DNA of 64,000 nucleotides from an uncultured Bacillota bacterium (GCA_949287815.1 CASEHS010000004.1:1-64000), one strand, 5' to 3'. Shown: positions 26,307-35,488, counted from the first letter of the stretch. Translations and numbers: made by a program. The notes: generated from the letters alone by a model not told the origin.

Positions 26307-27536
26307 TTACGGGACATAATCGAACTTTGCAATCTCATCCAGCTGTAGCTGCTCATTGAACTCCAAGTGAGTATAAATTAAGCTCGTTATGCTTGAATCG
26401 GGAGCGTGCCCCACCCACAGAGAAACGATCTCTCTGCGGATAGCAACTTCCTGCGCGCGCGTAATGAAAGTATGACGCAGATCGTGCGTACGATGCCCTT
26501 CAAAATAATCTTTCACGTGGCGTGCAATGGCATCCGAGCTCAACTTTACAATCTCGTCTGTCCGAATGAACGGTAAAAAGCGCTTCAGATTGGGCGATAC
26601 GGGAATACGCCGTATTTTGTCTTTTAATCCCTTTCTGCCCTTCAACGATACAGCGCGCACCCAGTCCCCTTCCATGGTCACAGACGCCAATTCTCCGACG
26701 CGTAAGCCCGTATAAAGAAGGAATACGAGCGCCTGTGCGTAAATACTGCCCGTCCGTTGCAGTTCGTCAAGCAAGTGTCTTTCTTCCACGCGCGTGAGCG
26801 GCATCCCCACTCTCTTATCATACTTTGGCAAAACGATCTTATCCATCGGATTGCGCGGGATCACTCCGTCCGCCACCGCATACTTAAAGCAAGGCATCAA
26901 CAAATTATAAATCTTTTCCGCCGTTCGGAAATGCCCTTGCGATGTAAAACCGTTGATGTATTGCTGCAAGAAAAAGCTGTCTACGTCTGCGATCTCCATG
27001 TTGGCAAACACAGGGGAAATATTTGCGCGAAAATTGTATACATATTCAGAGTAAGTTCTTTCCTTTATGTACGGCATCTTTACAGTTTCCAGCCAACGCA
27101 AAAAATAGTCGTTGAACATCGCTTTCGGCTTTGCAGGCTTGCGTCTCCTCTTGCCTCCGTGAATGAGACTGTCAATAAATTTTGCCTTGGCTGTTGCAAG
27201 ATTTTTGGACGAGCCCGAATAACGTACGCCGTCGATCATACAGCGCACCTCGTAAACGTTTCCTTTGCGCATAATGATATGCGCGACTACATTGTTAAAT
27301 TTGAATATTTTTTTGAATTTCTGCGGCATTCTGTTTATCTCCTGTTGAGTAAATTTGACTGCCGCTTTTTTGCCTTCGTTTTCCTCTGTTGCAGGTCTTT
27401 CTCCGATGAGCTTAGCGATGTTCTCAAGGGTAATCGTTTGATTCGCCGCCTTGATCACTTCGCATAGCTGTTCATCGGAACAGTCTTTGTTGTTTCTGAG
27501 TTCATGTACAATGTTTAATAATTCTTCCTGTGTCAC
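26307..27536 (-). CDS. Tyrosine site-specific recombinase (integrase)
   Basis: 409 aa. Integrates or excises a mobile element at a specific site. N-terminal arm-type DNA-binding region (about 75-135), SAM-like core-binding domain (about 138-235), and catalytic domain with Arg279 (TGLRVGEL), a Lys in the 302-307 region, His351 and Arg354 (HDLRHTF), His377 (WVGH) and nucleophile Tyr388. All catalytic residues are present, so it should be active. GTG start only 2 bases after GGAG, 13 bp past the upstream ORF. It lies next to the tRNA-Leu att-like repeats. No excisionase or cargo is recognised nearby, so the element is either minimal or degraded. Confidence 0.92.
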   Translation of the reverse strand: MTQEELLNIVHELRNNKDCSDEQLCEVIKAANQTITLENIAKLIGERPATEENEGKKAAVKFTQQEINRMPQKFKKIFKFNNVVAHIIMRKGNVYEVRCMIDGVRYSGSSKNLATAKAKFIDSLIHGGKRRRKPAKPKAMFNDYFLRWLETVKMPYIKERTYSEYVYNFRANISPVFANMEIADVDSFFLQQYINGFTSQGHFRTAEKIYNLLMPCFKYAVADGVIPRNPMDKIVLPKYDKRVGMPLTRVEERHLLDELQRTGSIYAQALVFLLYTGLRVGELASVTMEGDWVRAVSLKGRKGLKDKIRRIPVSPNLKRFLPFIRTDEIVKLSSDAIARHVKDYFEGHRTHDLRHTFITRAQEVAIRREIVSLWVGHAPDSSITSLIYTHLEFNEQLQLDEIAKFDYVP

Positions 27537-27549
27537 TTCTCCTTATTAT

Positions 27550-28188
27550 TTATTTGTGCGGATCGCGGCAATGCCGCTCACAAATTGCTCCTGTCCATAT
27601 TTTCGCGCACGCGGCGATTTCGGCGACGGCTCGTTCTGTAGCCAATAATTCATGGATCGGACGATATATTTCTATATATTGCTGTAAATGAGCATATTCT
27701 TTAACGGCAAAAGCCTGATACGGTTGAAGCTCTTTTAATATAGCCGTCAAAGTACTGTACCGTGCAAAAAATTCATCCGTATTAAAATCATCTTTCAAAG
27801 TATAATCGGAAGCATTTACAATACCTAGCATCCTATTGAGTTTCCAAAGATTTTGTCCCAATGCACGAAACCGAGCAGAAAATTGAGTATCGGATTCTAT
27901 TTGTTGATTGGAGAGAACAAGGCGCATATAAGATTCTGCAACATTGACAATGCCTAAAATTTCCGAAACAGAAAACCCTGCTGTTTCTAACGCTTGAAAA
28001 ACCAAGTCGTTTTCCTCTTTTCCCACCAATGCAGCAGAAAATTTTTGTATATATTGTACGGAAGATAATTGAAGCGCTTTCCCTACTCCTTGGATCTTCT
28101 GAAAAACGAGGAACTTTCCGTTCTGGACATTGCCTATACTATCGGCTACAATTCCGTATCTCACTATATCAATAAATTTAAAAAGCAA
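27550..28188 (-). CDS. Hypothetical protein with a rearranged 5' end
   Basis: Open for 212 codons. Roughly the first 40 codons (28188 to about 28069) lie antisense to an AraC remnant and are unlikely to be native. The rest (from about LQLSSVQYIQKF) is a plausible soluble, helical protein ending 13 bp before the integrase start. No family is recognised, and no good start codon with a ribosome binding site exists in the native part. It appears to be an accessory gene of the integrated element that lost its 5' end at a junction near 28069. Confidence 0.45.
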   Translation of the reverse strand: MLFKFIDIVRYGIVADSIGNVQNGKFLVFQKIQGVGKALQLSSVQYIQKFSAALVGKEENDLVFQALETAGFSVSEILGIVNVAESYMRLVLSNQQIESDTQFSARFRALGQNLWKLNRMLGIVNASDYTLKDDFNTDEFFARYSTLTAILKELQPYQAFAVKEYAHLQQYIEIYRPIHELLATERAVAEIAACAKIWTGAICERHCRDPHK

Positions 28189-28242
28189 TACGGAATTACG
28201 CCCTTACAATACAGAAAATCCATCTTTCAGAATAAACCTTAA
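28069..28242 (+). pseudogene. Truncated AraC-family regulator (C-terminal HTH only)
   Basis: The + strand encodes 57 codons ending in TAA with a clear AraC C-terminal signature: R-x-x-x-S-x-x-LL, then LSVLDIAYTIGYNSVSHYIN and FKKQYGITPLQYR. The N-terminal sensor and first HTH helices are gone, and an in-frame stop lies at 28066-28068. The break coincides with the end of the integrase-side ORF on the other strand, so a deletion or insertion joined them here. Followed by a terminator. It is a third AraC relic near the sugar genes. Confidence 0.75.
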
Positions 28243-28273
28243 AGACTTTTTAAAAATTTCTGAATATTATAAG

Positions 28274-28312
28274 GGAAAGCCCCTCGCTGATTGCGAGGGG
28301 CTTTCCTTTATT
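28274..28312. terminator. Terminator between the AraC remnant and kdgK
   Basis: Perfect 14-bp stem (28274-28287 with 28293-28306), 5-nt loop, TTTATT tail on the + strand. It also lies about 25 bp after the kdgK stop on the minus strand and probably ends that operon. Confidence 0.8.
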
Positions 28313-28330
28313 AATCAAAATATTTTAAGT

Positions 28331-29350
28331 TTATCTTTGTACCCTGCCGCTGGCATTGCCGCCTGCAAGTGACTGTACTTCCTGAACACTGACCAAATTA
28401 TAGTCACCTTCTATGGTATGTTTCAGACAGCTTGCCGCCACCGCAAATTCGATCGCAGACTTTGTATCGTATCCGTTGAGCAGTGAATAGATGAGTCCGC
28501 CGCCGAAACTGTCGCCGCCGCCTACCCTGTCCACAATGTGCATGGAATACTTTCTGCTGAAACAGCTTTCCTTTCCGTCGTAGAGCATGCCCGACCAGTC
28601 ATTGTCGTTTGCACTCTTGCTCTCGCGCAGAGTGATCGCCACATAGGAAAATCCGAATTTTTCTTTGAGCTGCTTTGCAACGCTCACATAACCTTCGCGA
28701 TCGAGTTTACCGCCCGTAATATCGGTATTTGACGCTTCGATTCCGAATACGTCCTTTGCATCCTCTTCGTTAGCAATACAAACGTCAACGTACTTCATAA
28801 GTTCGCCCATCGTTTTGCCAGCCTGTTCGCGCGTCCACAGTTTTTTGCGGTAGTTGAGGTCACAGGAAATGCGGATACCCTTTTCTTTCGCTTTCTTGCA
28901 TGCGGAAAGACAGATTTTTGCCACATTTTCGCCGAGTGCGGGAGTAATGCCCGTAAAGTGGAACCAATCCACGCCGTCAAAGATCTTATCCCAATCGAAA
29001 TCCTCTTCTTTCGCTTCCGCGATAGAAGAATGCGCCCTGTCGTAGATAACTTTGCTGGGACGCTGGCTTGCGCCCTTTTCACAGTAGTAGATACCTACTC
29101 TGTCGCCGCCGCGAACGATTTTGCTCGTGTCCACGCCGAACTTTCTGAGGCTGTTGACCGCCGCCTGTCCGATCTCATGAGCGGGAAGCTTCGTCACAAA
29201 CGCCGCGTCTATCCCGTAATTTGCAAGGCTTACGGCAACGTTCGCTTCCGCACCGCCGAAAGTCGCTTCGTATTTATCGCTCTGCACGAACCGAAGATAA
29301 TTTTCGGGTGCGAGTCTCAACATTACTTCTCCGAATGTAACAACTTTCAT
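28331..29350 (-). CDS. kdgK: 2-Dehydro-3-deoxygluconokinase (PfkB family)
   Basis: 339 aa. Phosphorylates KDG to KDPG with ATP, the step between UxuA and the aldolase. PfkB features: GGAEANVAVSLANYG near residue 35-50 and the C-terminal DRVGGGDSFGGGLIY anion-hole/catalytic-base motif with Asp. A frame reaches 29368, but the extra six codons contain the GGAGGG ribosome binding site, so the ATG at 29350 is chosen. It begins one base after the eda stop and is the last gene of its operon. Confidence 0.92.
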   Translation of the reverse strand: MKVVTFGEVMLRLAPENYLRFVQSDKYEATFGGAEANVAVSLANYGIDAAFVTKLPAHEIGQAAVNSLRKFGVDTSKIVRGGDRVGIYYCEKGASQRPSKVIYDRAHSSIAEAKEEDFDWDKIFDGVDWFHFTGITPALGENVAKICLSACKKAKEKGIRISCDLNYRKKLWTREQAGKTMGELMKYVDVCIANEEDAKDVFGIEASNTDITGGKLDREGYVSVAKQLKEKFGFSYVAITLRESKSANDNDWSGMLYDGKESCFSRKYSMHIVDRVGGGDSFGGGLIYSLLNGYDTKSAIEFAVAASCLKHTIEGDYNLVSVQEVQSLAGGNASGRVQR

Positions 29351-29351
29351 T

Positions 29352-29885
29352 TTACAGTCCCTCCGCAAGAAAACTTCCGCCGACAGCCGCCACGTTTTTA
29401 AGAGCCAGATACTCTTCGAGGTTTTCGTTGTTTACCCCGCCCGTAGGAATAAATTTGACCTGCGGGAAAGGTCCTGCCAACGCTTTGAGAGCCTTTACAC
29501 CGCCGTAAACGCCGGCGGGGAAGAACTTGATCGTCGTAATACCGAGCGAAAGCGCGCGGATAATTTCCGTGGGCGTTACGCATCCGGGATAATACGGAAT
29601 ATTCTTTTTCTTACATACTGCCGCAATATCTTCGCCGAGCCCGGGAGACACGATAAACTTCGCGCCAGCCGCGATCGCGCGTTCACATTGATCGGCATTG
29701 ATCACCGTTCCAGCACCGATATCCATATCGGGATAAAGCTTACAACCGAGGCGGATCGCCTCTTCCGCACAATCGGTACGGAAAGTAATTTCCGCCGTGT
29801 TCAGTCCCCGAGAACGAAGCCCTGAAAGTACTTTTTCTGTTTCGCCAAGGTCATGAATGACAATCAGCGGAATCAATTTTTCCAT
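29352..29885 (-). CDS. eda: KDPG aldolase, C-terminally short
   Basis: 177 aa. Splits KDPG into pyruvate and glyceraldehyde 3-phosphate. Schiff-base Lys120 in TTIKFFPA and Glu32 in AEITFRT are present, as is the phosphate loop IPTGGVN. It ends at VGGSFLAEGL, about 25-30 residues earlier than the E. coli-type enzyme (about 213 aa), so the last helix is missing. The core barrel and active site are complete and the reading frame is clean, so it is probably functional. Between GH112 and kdgK. Confidence 0.92.
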   Translation of the reverse strand: MEKLIPLIVIHDLGETEKVLSGLRSRGLNTAEITFRTDCAEEAIRLGCKLYPDMDIGAGTVINADQCERAIAAGAKFIVSPGLGEDIAAVCKKKNIPYYPGCVTPTEIIRALSLGITTIKFFPAGVYGGVKALKALAGPFPQVKFIPTGGVNNENLEEYLALKNVAAVGGSFLAEGL

Positions 29886-29887
29886 TT

Positions 29888-32095
29888 TTATTTCTCCTTT
29901 TTGCCAAACTCAGAGCCGTTCAGCCATACGAGTTGACCGCCTTCGAGATTCAGCGATATTTTTTTGCCTTCTATAGAATATACCTCCGTTTTCTGCGGCT
30001 TAGGACTGTTATTGACAACAGCATAAATATCTTTGTCCGCATAATAACCGCAGTCGGTCATGATATTTGTCGAAAACGCTTTCTCGACACAGTCTTCTTT
30101 GCCTGCCGTATACAATAACGCACGGTAAAGAAGTCTTGCGTTTTCAAACGAATAAGGAAGTCCTGCCGTATAGAACGCGCGTCCTTTGCCATATTCGTTG
30201 ACCGCCATTTTCACTTCTCCCACGTTTACCTTGCGCATATGCCCTGCATCGAAGCGAATATCGAGAACTTTTGTGCCGTTCATTGCATAAATATTCTTCA
30301 TTCCCTCGCCGTAAGCGGGCTTTTCCGCAACATCCGCGGTAATAAAATGAGATTTTTCAGATTCTATATTATATTTGTCTTCGGAAAGAGTAAATCCGAT
30401 CTCCTTATCTACGCCGAGCACATCGCGAAGTTGGAAGAACTTTCCGTTCGCCTCGATCGCCGTAGGCTCGCCTACCCCGATAAATCCGCCGCCTTCATAT
30501 ACAAACTTTCTTACCGAAGTTACGATTTCTTCATCCAGCCAGTATTTGCCGCCCGACCACGCCGTTCCTGCCTCACCAGCATTGAGAATGACGTCTATTC
30601 CCTTCGGAACGCCGCCGCGGATATCTTCAAAGGACAAGAATTCCACTTTTACAGGAAGACCGCTGAGTGCTTCCAAAATACCCTGATAAGAATAGATCTG
30701 CTGATACCAAAGTTCGTGCGCGACCATAAAGCACATCCAGCTGCGCTTTTTGCCCCAGGCATTGAGAAAGCCGACCGTAACAAAATCTTTGGGGGATTTA
30801 CCCTTGACGTTATCGTACAGCACGCGGAACTCTTCACAGATCTCCGTTGCCCTTGCCATAAATTTAGGGAACTTTGCCGCAAGCGCGAGATAGCCGCCGA
30901 ATCCGATACGGTCGAGCGGGTTTCTGAGCATTGCCCTTCTCGCCGTCATCCAGTTGCGGTTGAGTTCGTCCACTGCCGCTTCTTCGTTTCCCTCAAAGAA
31001 CGTGTCGGGGAAGAAATACGGGAGCATACGCCCTTCACGGTATTTTACGCCCTCAATATCCGAAAGCATACGCACGGTCACACCGCCGCCGACCGAACCT
31101 ACGATCGCGTCCAGGCCGAGCGTTGCAAACTTATCGCCGTAAGGCTCGCAGCCGATCCAGCAATCGCCGAGGAACATCATCGCTTCCTTTTTCTTTTCAT
31201 GCGTGATTTTAACGAGATCCCTGACCGTGTCCGTAACGAACTCTTCGATAAAATTCATATAATCGAGATATTCTTTGCTCGGCACGAGGAAAGACGAATC
31301 GTAATACCCCGCATTCACGAGATATTCGGCACGCATTTTATAACCGTACTTTTCTTCAAAAGCGTCGAGCATTCTCGGACTGACTGCCATGGTATAACCG
31401 AACCAGTTTACGTTTCGCTCCTTGCCCTTATCGTTGAACACGAGCGAGAACTGATACAAAAATGTCGTGAACCGCACGACGTTTGTTTCCGTATTCTCAT
31501 CGCACCACTTTTCAAGGTGTTCACGGATATAGGAAGACGTCTTCGGATAGAACGGATCGTACATGATATGTTTGCGTTCCGTCCAGCCGTTGGTTATAGA
31601 GTTATACATATGCACGGGATCCCAAAGCGAAATTGCAAGGAAAGATACCGTATAATCGTGAAAAGCCTGCGCGTTTTTCAAAGTGACCGTTCCCGACGCT
31701 TCATCAAACTCCCATTCGTCTGCCGAAAGAAGTCTGCCCGTCGTGCGGTCAATGACTTCCCAGTATTTTTTAGGATCAGAAGCAAAATCGGGACGCACCT
31801 GCTGATCGAAATACCCGTCCATCAGTCGGATATGCAGTACTTTGCCCGTTGCTGTATTAAAATTACTGATCAGATACAGGTGCTGCCACTCCTCTTTATT
31901 CGCAATCGCCCAATCGTAATCGCCGCGAATGACAAAATAAGTATTATAAACCTTTTCCGCCAAAGAAGACGCATTTTCGGGAAGGGTGGTACCGTCGCAA
32001 TCCCTTACCGCATCCGCGCCCCATTGCTCAATGATCTTTTTTGTTTCTTCCACAAAACCCGCATCCGTGGGGATTGTGATCCTGCCTTTTCCCAT
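29888..32095 (-). CDS. GH112 beta-galactoside phosphorylase
   Basis: 735 aa. Family GH112 enzymes cleave beta-galactosyl disaccharides with phosphate to give galactose 1-phosphate; known acceptors are N-acetylhexosamines (lacto-N-biose, galacto-N-biose) or L-rhamnose. The N-terminal GRITIPTDAGF and WGADAVRDCDGTTLP (25-39) are diagnostic, and FLGDCWIGCEPYG marks the catalytic region. No signal peptide, so it acts in the cytoplasm. First gene of an operon with eda and kdgK, behind a consensus promoter. Its location among glucuronate genes is unusual. The rhamnose-type specificity would fit pectin-derived oligosaccharides, but the sequence alone does not decide this. Confidence 0.88.
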   Translation of the reverse strand: MGKGRITIPTDAGFVEETKKIIEQWGADAVRDCDGTTLPENASSLAEKVYNTYFVIRGDYDWAIANKEEWQHLYLISNFNTATGKVLHIRLMDGYFDQQVRPDFASDPKKYWEVIDRTTGRLLSADEWEFDEASGTVTLKNAQAFHDYTVSFLAISLWDPVHMYNSITNGWTERKHIMYDPFYPKTSSYIREHLEKWCDENTETNVVRFTTFLYQFSLVFNDKGKERNVNWFGYTMAVSPRMLDAFEEKYGYKMRAEYLVNAGYYDSSFLVPSKEYLDYMNFIEEFVTDTVRDLVKITHEKKKEAMMFLGDCWIGCEPYGDKFATLGLDAIVGSVGGGVTVRMLSDIEGVKYREGRMLPYFFPDTFFEGNEEAAVDELNRNWMTARRAMLRNPLDRIGFGGYLALAAKFPKFMARATEICEEFRVLYDNVKGKSPKDFVTVGFLNAWGKKRSWMCFMVAHELWYQQIYSYQGILEALSGLPVKVEFLSFEDIRGGVPKGIDVILNAGEAGTAWSGGKYWLDEEIVTSVRKFVYEGGGFIGVGEPTAIEANGKFFQLRDVLGVDKEIGFTLSEDKYNIESEKSHFITADVAEKPAYGEGMKNIYAMNGTKVLDIRFDAGHMRKVNVGEVKMAVNEYGKGRAFYTAGLPYSFENARLLYRALLYTAGKEDCVEKAFSTNIMTDCGYYADKDIYAVVNNSPKPQKTEVYSIEGKKISLNLEGGQLVWLNGSEFGKKEK

Positions 32096-32151
32096 GAAAA
32101 ACTCCTTTTTGTTTTTATACTTTTTATTTGTGAAATATCACTTACTTTATA

Positions 32152-32180
32152 AGTATAAATTCAATAAAAGCATTTGTCAA
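32152..32180 (-). promoter_or_regulatory. Promoter of GH112-eda-kdgK
   Basis: Consensus -35 TTGACA (32175-32180) and -10 TATACT (32152-32157) on the minus strand, spacer 17 bp. A short inverted repeat, ACTTA-N5-TAAGT (32140-32154), overlaps the start region. The TGCAA-N17-TGCTATT element of the other sugar promoters is absent here. Confidence 0.8.
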
Positions 32181-32285
32181 GGCTAAAAGAATAACAATTA
32201 AGTATTAATATGACTAATATTTTTTATTTGGATTTTCGGCTGTTCCTGTAAAATTAAAATCTTTTTAAAAATTCTTTAACTTTGA

Positions 32286-33125
32286 TTAAACGCCGCTGTA
32301 AGCGGAAAATCCGCCGTCCACGGGGATCACCGTGCCCGTTACAAATCCGCTCGCCGCATCGTCCGCAAGCCACAACAATACGCCCGTAAGATCAGAAATT
32401 TCACCAAACTTCTTCATCGGCGTAGCCGCAAGGATCTTAGCCGTACGAGCCGTAGGATTTCCCTTTTCATCAAAGAGAAGCGCACGGTTCTGATTAGTCA
32501 CGAAAAATCCGGGAGCGATCGCATTTACGCGGATATTGCAGGGCGCAAAATGTACCGCCAGCCACTGCGTGAGATTGGAAATACCCGCTTTCGCCGCGCT
32601 GTATGCGGGAATTTTTGTAAGAGGACGAAACGCGTTCATGCTCGAAACATTGATAATGTTTCCGCCCGTTTTGACCATGTCTTCCGCAAACACCTGCGTT
32701 ACGAGAAAAGCAGTCGTAATGTTCAGATCGAATACAAAACGGATACCGCTCTCTTCCAGTTTGAAAAATGTTTTGATGTCGTCCGCCGTATCGGGAGCCA
32801 TTGTCTCATTATCGCAAGTCGCACGGGGATTGTTTCCGCCCGCGCCGTTGATAAGAAAATTCACTTTCCCGAAACTTTCTTCCACCGCTTCCTTCGCCGC
32901 GATGATACTCTCTTTATCCAGACAGTTGCAGCGTACCGCGATCGCATTGTCACCGATTTCGTCCGCGATCGCTTTTGCCGCGTCAAAGTTGATATCCAAA
33001 AGCGCAACCTTCGCGCCGCAAGCCGCCAGAACTCTTGCGAACTCGCCGCAAATTACCCCGCCTGCACCCGTAATCGCTACCGTTTTATCCTTTAAATCCA
33101 CTTTGAAAGGTATTTTTGTTTTCAT
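32286..33125 (-). CDS. SDR-family fructuronate reductase (mannonate oxidoreductase)
   Basis: 279 aa. Predicted to reduce D-fructuronate to D-mannonate with NADH, as the SDR-type UxuB of Bacillus does. Classical SDR features: TGAGGVICG (19-27), NNAG-like NGAGG, Ser161/162, Tyr175 and Lys179. Its start overlaps the uxuA end by 4 bases, and it comes between UxaC/UxuA and the KDG genes, which is the main reason for the assignment. Gluconate 5-dehydrogenase-type activity is the alternative. Confidence 0.83.
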   Translation of the reverse strand: MKTKIPFKVDLKDKTVAITGAGGVICGEFARVLAACGAKVALLDINFDAAKAIADEIGDNAIAVRCNCLDKESIIAAKEAVEESFGKVNFLINGAGGNNPRATCDNETMAPDTADDIKTFFKLEESGIRFVFDLNITTAFLVTQVFAEDMVKTGGNIINVSSMNAFRPLTKIPAYSAAKAGISNLTQWLAVHFAPCNIRVNAIAPGFFVTNQNRALLFDEKGNPTARTAKILAATPMKKFGEISDLTGVLLWLADDAASGFVTGTVIPVDGGFSAYSGV

Positions 33126-34162
33126 TTTTTTGCTTTCTCCTTTTCGATCGCCTCAAACAGTCCGTTCAGATACGCCGCGCCCAATGCACGGTCATATAAT
33201 CCGTATCCGGGTTTTCCTTCTTCGCCCCAGATGTTTCTGCCGTGATCGGGACGGACATATCCGTCAAACCCCGCTTCCACCAACGCTTTGACGATTGCAT
33301 AAATATCCAGATCGCCTGCCGAGGTGAGATGTCCCGCTTCCGTAAAATCGGTATCTCCCTCATATTTCAACTGACGGATATGCGCAAAATAGATCCTGTC
33401 CGCATATTTTTTCGCAAGGCTCGGAAGATCGTTAAATCTTCCCGCGCCGAGACTGCCTGTGCAGAATGTAATGCCGTTGTGCTTATTCGGGACGGCCGCA
33501 AACATTTTTTCGTAACTTTTTTCTCCCGTAATTATACGCGGAAGCCCGAACATATCCCAAGGCGGATCGTCGGGATGGATCGCCATATTGATACCTGTTT
33601 CGTCGCAGGCAGGCATAATACCTTTCAGAAAATATACGAGGTTTTCAAAAAGTTGTTCATGCGATACATGACTGTAAGCTTCCAAAAGCCCGTTCAGTTC
33701 TTCCGAAGTATAACTTTCGTCCCAACCGGGAAGATGGAGATTTTTCGGATCCAGCTCCATAAGCGTTTTATGGCAATAAGAAAGCGCATTCGATCCGTCT
33801 GCGTTTTTATGATGAAGATCCGTTCTCAGCCAGTCAAATACGGGCATAAAGTTGTAGCAGATACACTTTACCCCCGCTTTGCCGAGATTTCGGATGTTCT
33901 GCGCATAATTTTCAATGAGTTTATCCCTTGTAGGTCTGCCAAGCTTGATATCCTCATGTACGGGAACACTTTCGATCACCTCCATCGAAAGCCCCGCTTT
34001 ATCGCAAAGTTCTTTCAGACGGAAGATCTTATCTTCTTCCCAGACCTGCCCCACAGGGACATCGTACACCGCGGTGACGACGCCGCTCATATTAGGAATT
34101 TGTTTTATGTACTGTAACGGAATACTGTCCTTTTCGCCGTACCAGCGGAATGTCATCTTCAT
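33122..34162 (-). CDS. uxuA: Mannonate dehydratase
   Basis: 346 aa. Dehydrates D-mannonate to 2-dehydro-3-deoxygluconate. Begins MTFRWYGEKDSIPLQYIKQI; contains the metal-site segments AIHPDDPPWDMFGLPRI, FAHIRQLKYEG and YVRPDHGRN typical of the family. Overlaps both neighbours by 4 bases (uxaC and the SDR), so translation is coupled. Confidence 0.96.
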   Translation of the reverse strand: MKMTFRWYGEKDSIPLQYIKQIPNMSGVVTAVYDVPVGQVWEEDKIFRLKELCDKAGLSMEVIESVPVHEDIKLGRPTRDKLIENYAQNIRNLGKAGVKCICYNFMPVFDWLRTDLHHKNADGSNALSYCHKTLMELDPKNLHLPGWDESYTSEELNGLLEAYSHVSHEQLFENLVYFLKGIMPACDETGINMAIHPDDPPWDMFGLPRIITGEKSYEKMFAAVPNKHNGITFCTGSLGAGRFNDLPSLAKKYADRIYFAHIRQLKYEGDTDFTEAGHLTSAGDLDIYAIVKALVEAGFDGYVRPDHGRNIWGEEGKPGYGLYDRALGAAYLNGLFEAIEKEKAKK

Positions 34163-35487
34163 AATTGTAATGCTCCTTTGATATTATAATAGGAAACTTT
34201 TTTTGCAACTTCCTTTGCCGCATCAAAATCATATTCCCCTTTCTCCACAAGTTCACCGAGATGATCGGCAAGAATACGGCGGAAAAAGTCAAACCTTGCA
34301 TAACTGGAAAAGCTACGGCTGTCGGTAAGCATTCCGAAATTCGTACCGAGAACTGAATATTCGGAAATAATTTTCAGATTTTTTCGTATCCCCTCAACGG
34401 TATCGTTGAACCACCATGCCGCACCCGCGCGTAACTTTCTGTATGCGCCTGTAAGACAGCACATAGATGCAAGATCGCTGTCGTTCAGTGTATAGAGAAT
34501 AGTTTCGGGTCTTTCTTCATCGGAAAGGCGGGAAAAGAACGCGATCATCTCTTCCGGTTTGGCGGCGGAAGCAATAACGTCGAACCCCGCGTCGACACCG
34601 ACTTTCTTAAACATTTGTGCGTTTACATTTCGCGTGACGGAAAAATGCAACTGCACCATTACCGAGTGTTTTGCATAAATCTTCATCAGTTCTACGAGAA
34701 GATACCCGAAAAGCGCATCTTTCTGCGCCGCACTTAAAGATTTTCGCTTACCGAAAAACAACTCCGCTTCGCTTGCCGCAGCAAAATGAGTGGGAAACCT
34801 GCAAAACCCGTGATCGGAAATTTTACAGCCGTGCTCTTTAAAATAAATCAGCCTTTCCTCTGCCGCACGCAAAATCGCCTTTACGGAATCGAGCGGATAA
34901 CCGACAACTTTTCCCAACTTTTCAAGATAATCATCGTCGAGAGAAAGCAGTTTATCGGGGCGGAAAGTAGGCGAAACCTGCGTATTTGCGTATTTTCCGT
35001 GATAGGAAAGATCGTCGGCAGGATCGTCCGTCGTTGCCACATATTCCACTTTATACTGCGAAAGAAGTGTTCCCACGCTGATTTTTTTCAGTTTTTCGTT
35101 TGCCGCCGCATAAACTTCCGCCGCGCTTTTTCCGTTCAAAGGGCAATCGATACCGAATACCTGGGAAAGTTCCATGTGCGTCCAATAATAGAGCGGATTT
35201 CCTGCAAGCAACGGCACTATTTCCGCATATTTTTGAAACTTTTCTTTAAAATCGGCTTCGCCCGTTATGTACTTTTCATCGACTCCGCAAAGCCGCATCG
35301 CACGCCATTTGTAATGATCGCCTGCAAGCCAAAGTTCGCCTATATCCGAAAAAGTTGCATTCTCTGCTATTTTTTTCTGATCAAGATGACAATGATAATC
35401 TATGATCGGAAGATCTTTGATCTCTCCGTATATTTCCTCAGCGCAATCCCCGCCGAGTAACAATTTTTTCCCAAAAAATTTGCGCAT
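34159..35487 (-). CDS. uxaC: Glucuronate/uronate isomerase
   Basis: 442 aa. Converts D-glucuronate to D-fructuronate (and galacturonate to tagaturonate). An amidohydrolase-type barrel: DYHCHLD metal motif at about 34-40, WRAMRLCGV, and the C-terminal LTDSRSFSSYARFDFFRRIL. The frame is open to 35601, but a GGAGG site lies 9 bases before the ATG at 35487 and MRKFFGKKLLLG is the natural start. Its presence with uxuA and no uxaA/uxaB points to glucuronate rather than galacturonate. Confidence 0.95.
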   Translation of the reverse strand: MRKFFGKKLLLGGDCAEEIYGEIKDLPIIDYHCHLDQKKIAENATFSDIGELWLAGDHYKWRAMRLCGVDEKYITGEADFKEKFQKYAEIVPLLAGNPLYYWTHMELSQVFGIDCPLNGKSAAEVYAAANEKLKKISVGTLLSQYKVEYVATTDDPADDLSYHGKYANTQVSPTFRPDKLLSLDDDYLEKLGKVVGYPLDSVKAILRAAEERLIYFKEHGCKISDHGFCRFPTHFAAASEAELFFGKRKSLSAAQKDALFGYLLVELMKIYAKHSVMVQLHFSVTRNVNAQMFKKVGVDAGFDVIASAAKPEEMIAFFSRLSDEERPETILYTLNDSDLASMCCLTGAYRKLRAGAAWWFNDTVEGIRKNLKIISEYSVLGTNFGMLTDSRSFSSYARFDFFRRILADHLGELVEKGEYDFDAAKEVAKKVSYYNIKGALQL

Positions 35488-35488
35488 T

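Noticed and set aside
30239..32152. 637-aa open frame on the plus strand opposite GH112
   Set aside because: A shadow of the GC-rich GH112 gene; no domain, no ribosome binding site, and the minus-strand protein is a clear family member.
32140..32240. Possible fourth copy of the AraC-type operator upstream of GH112
   Set aside because: Only partial resemblance to the half sites; TGCAA and the 17-bp spacing are absent.
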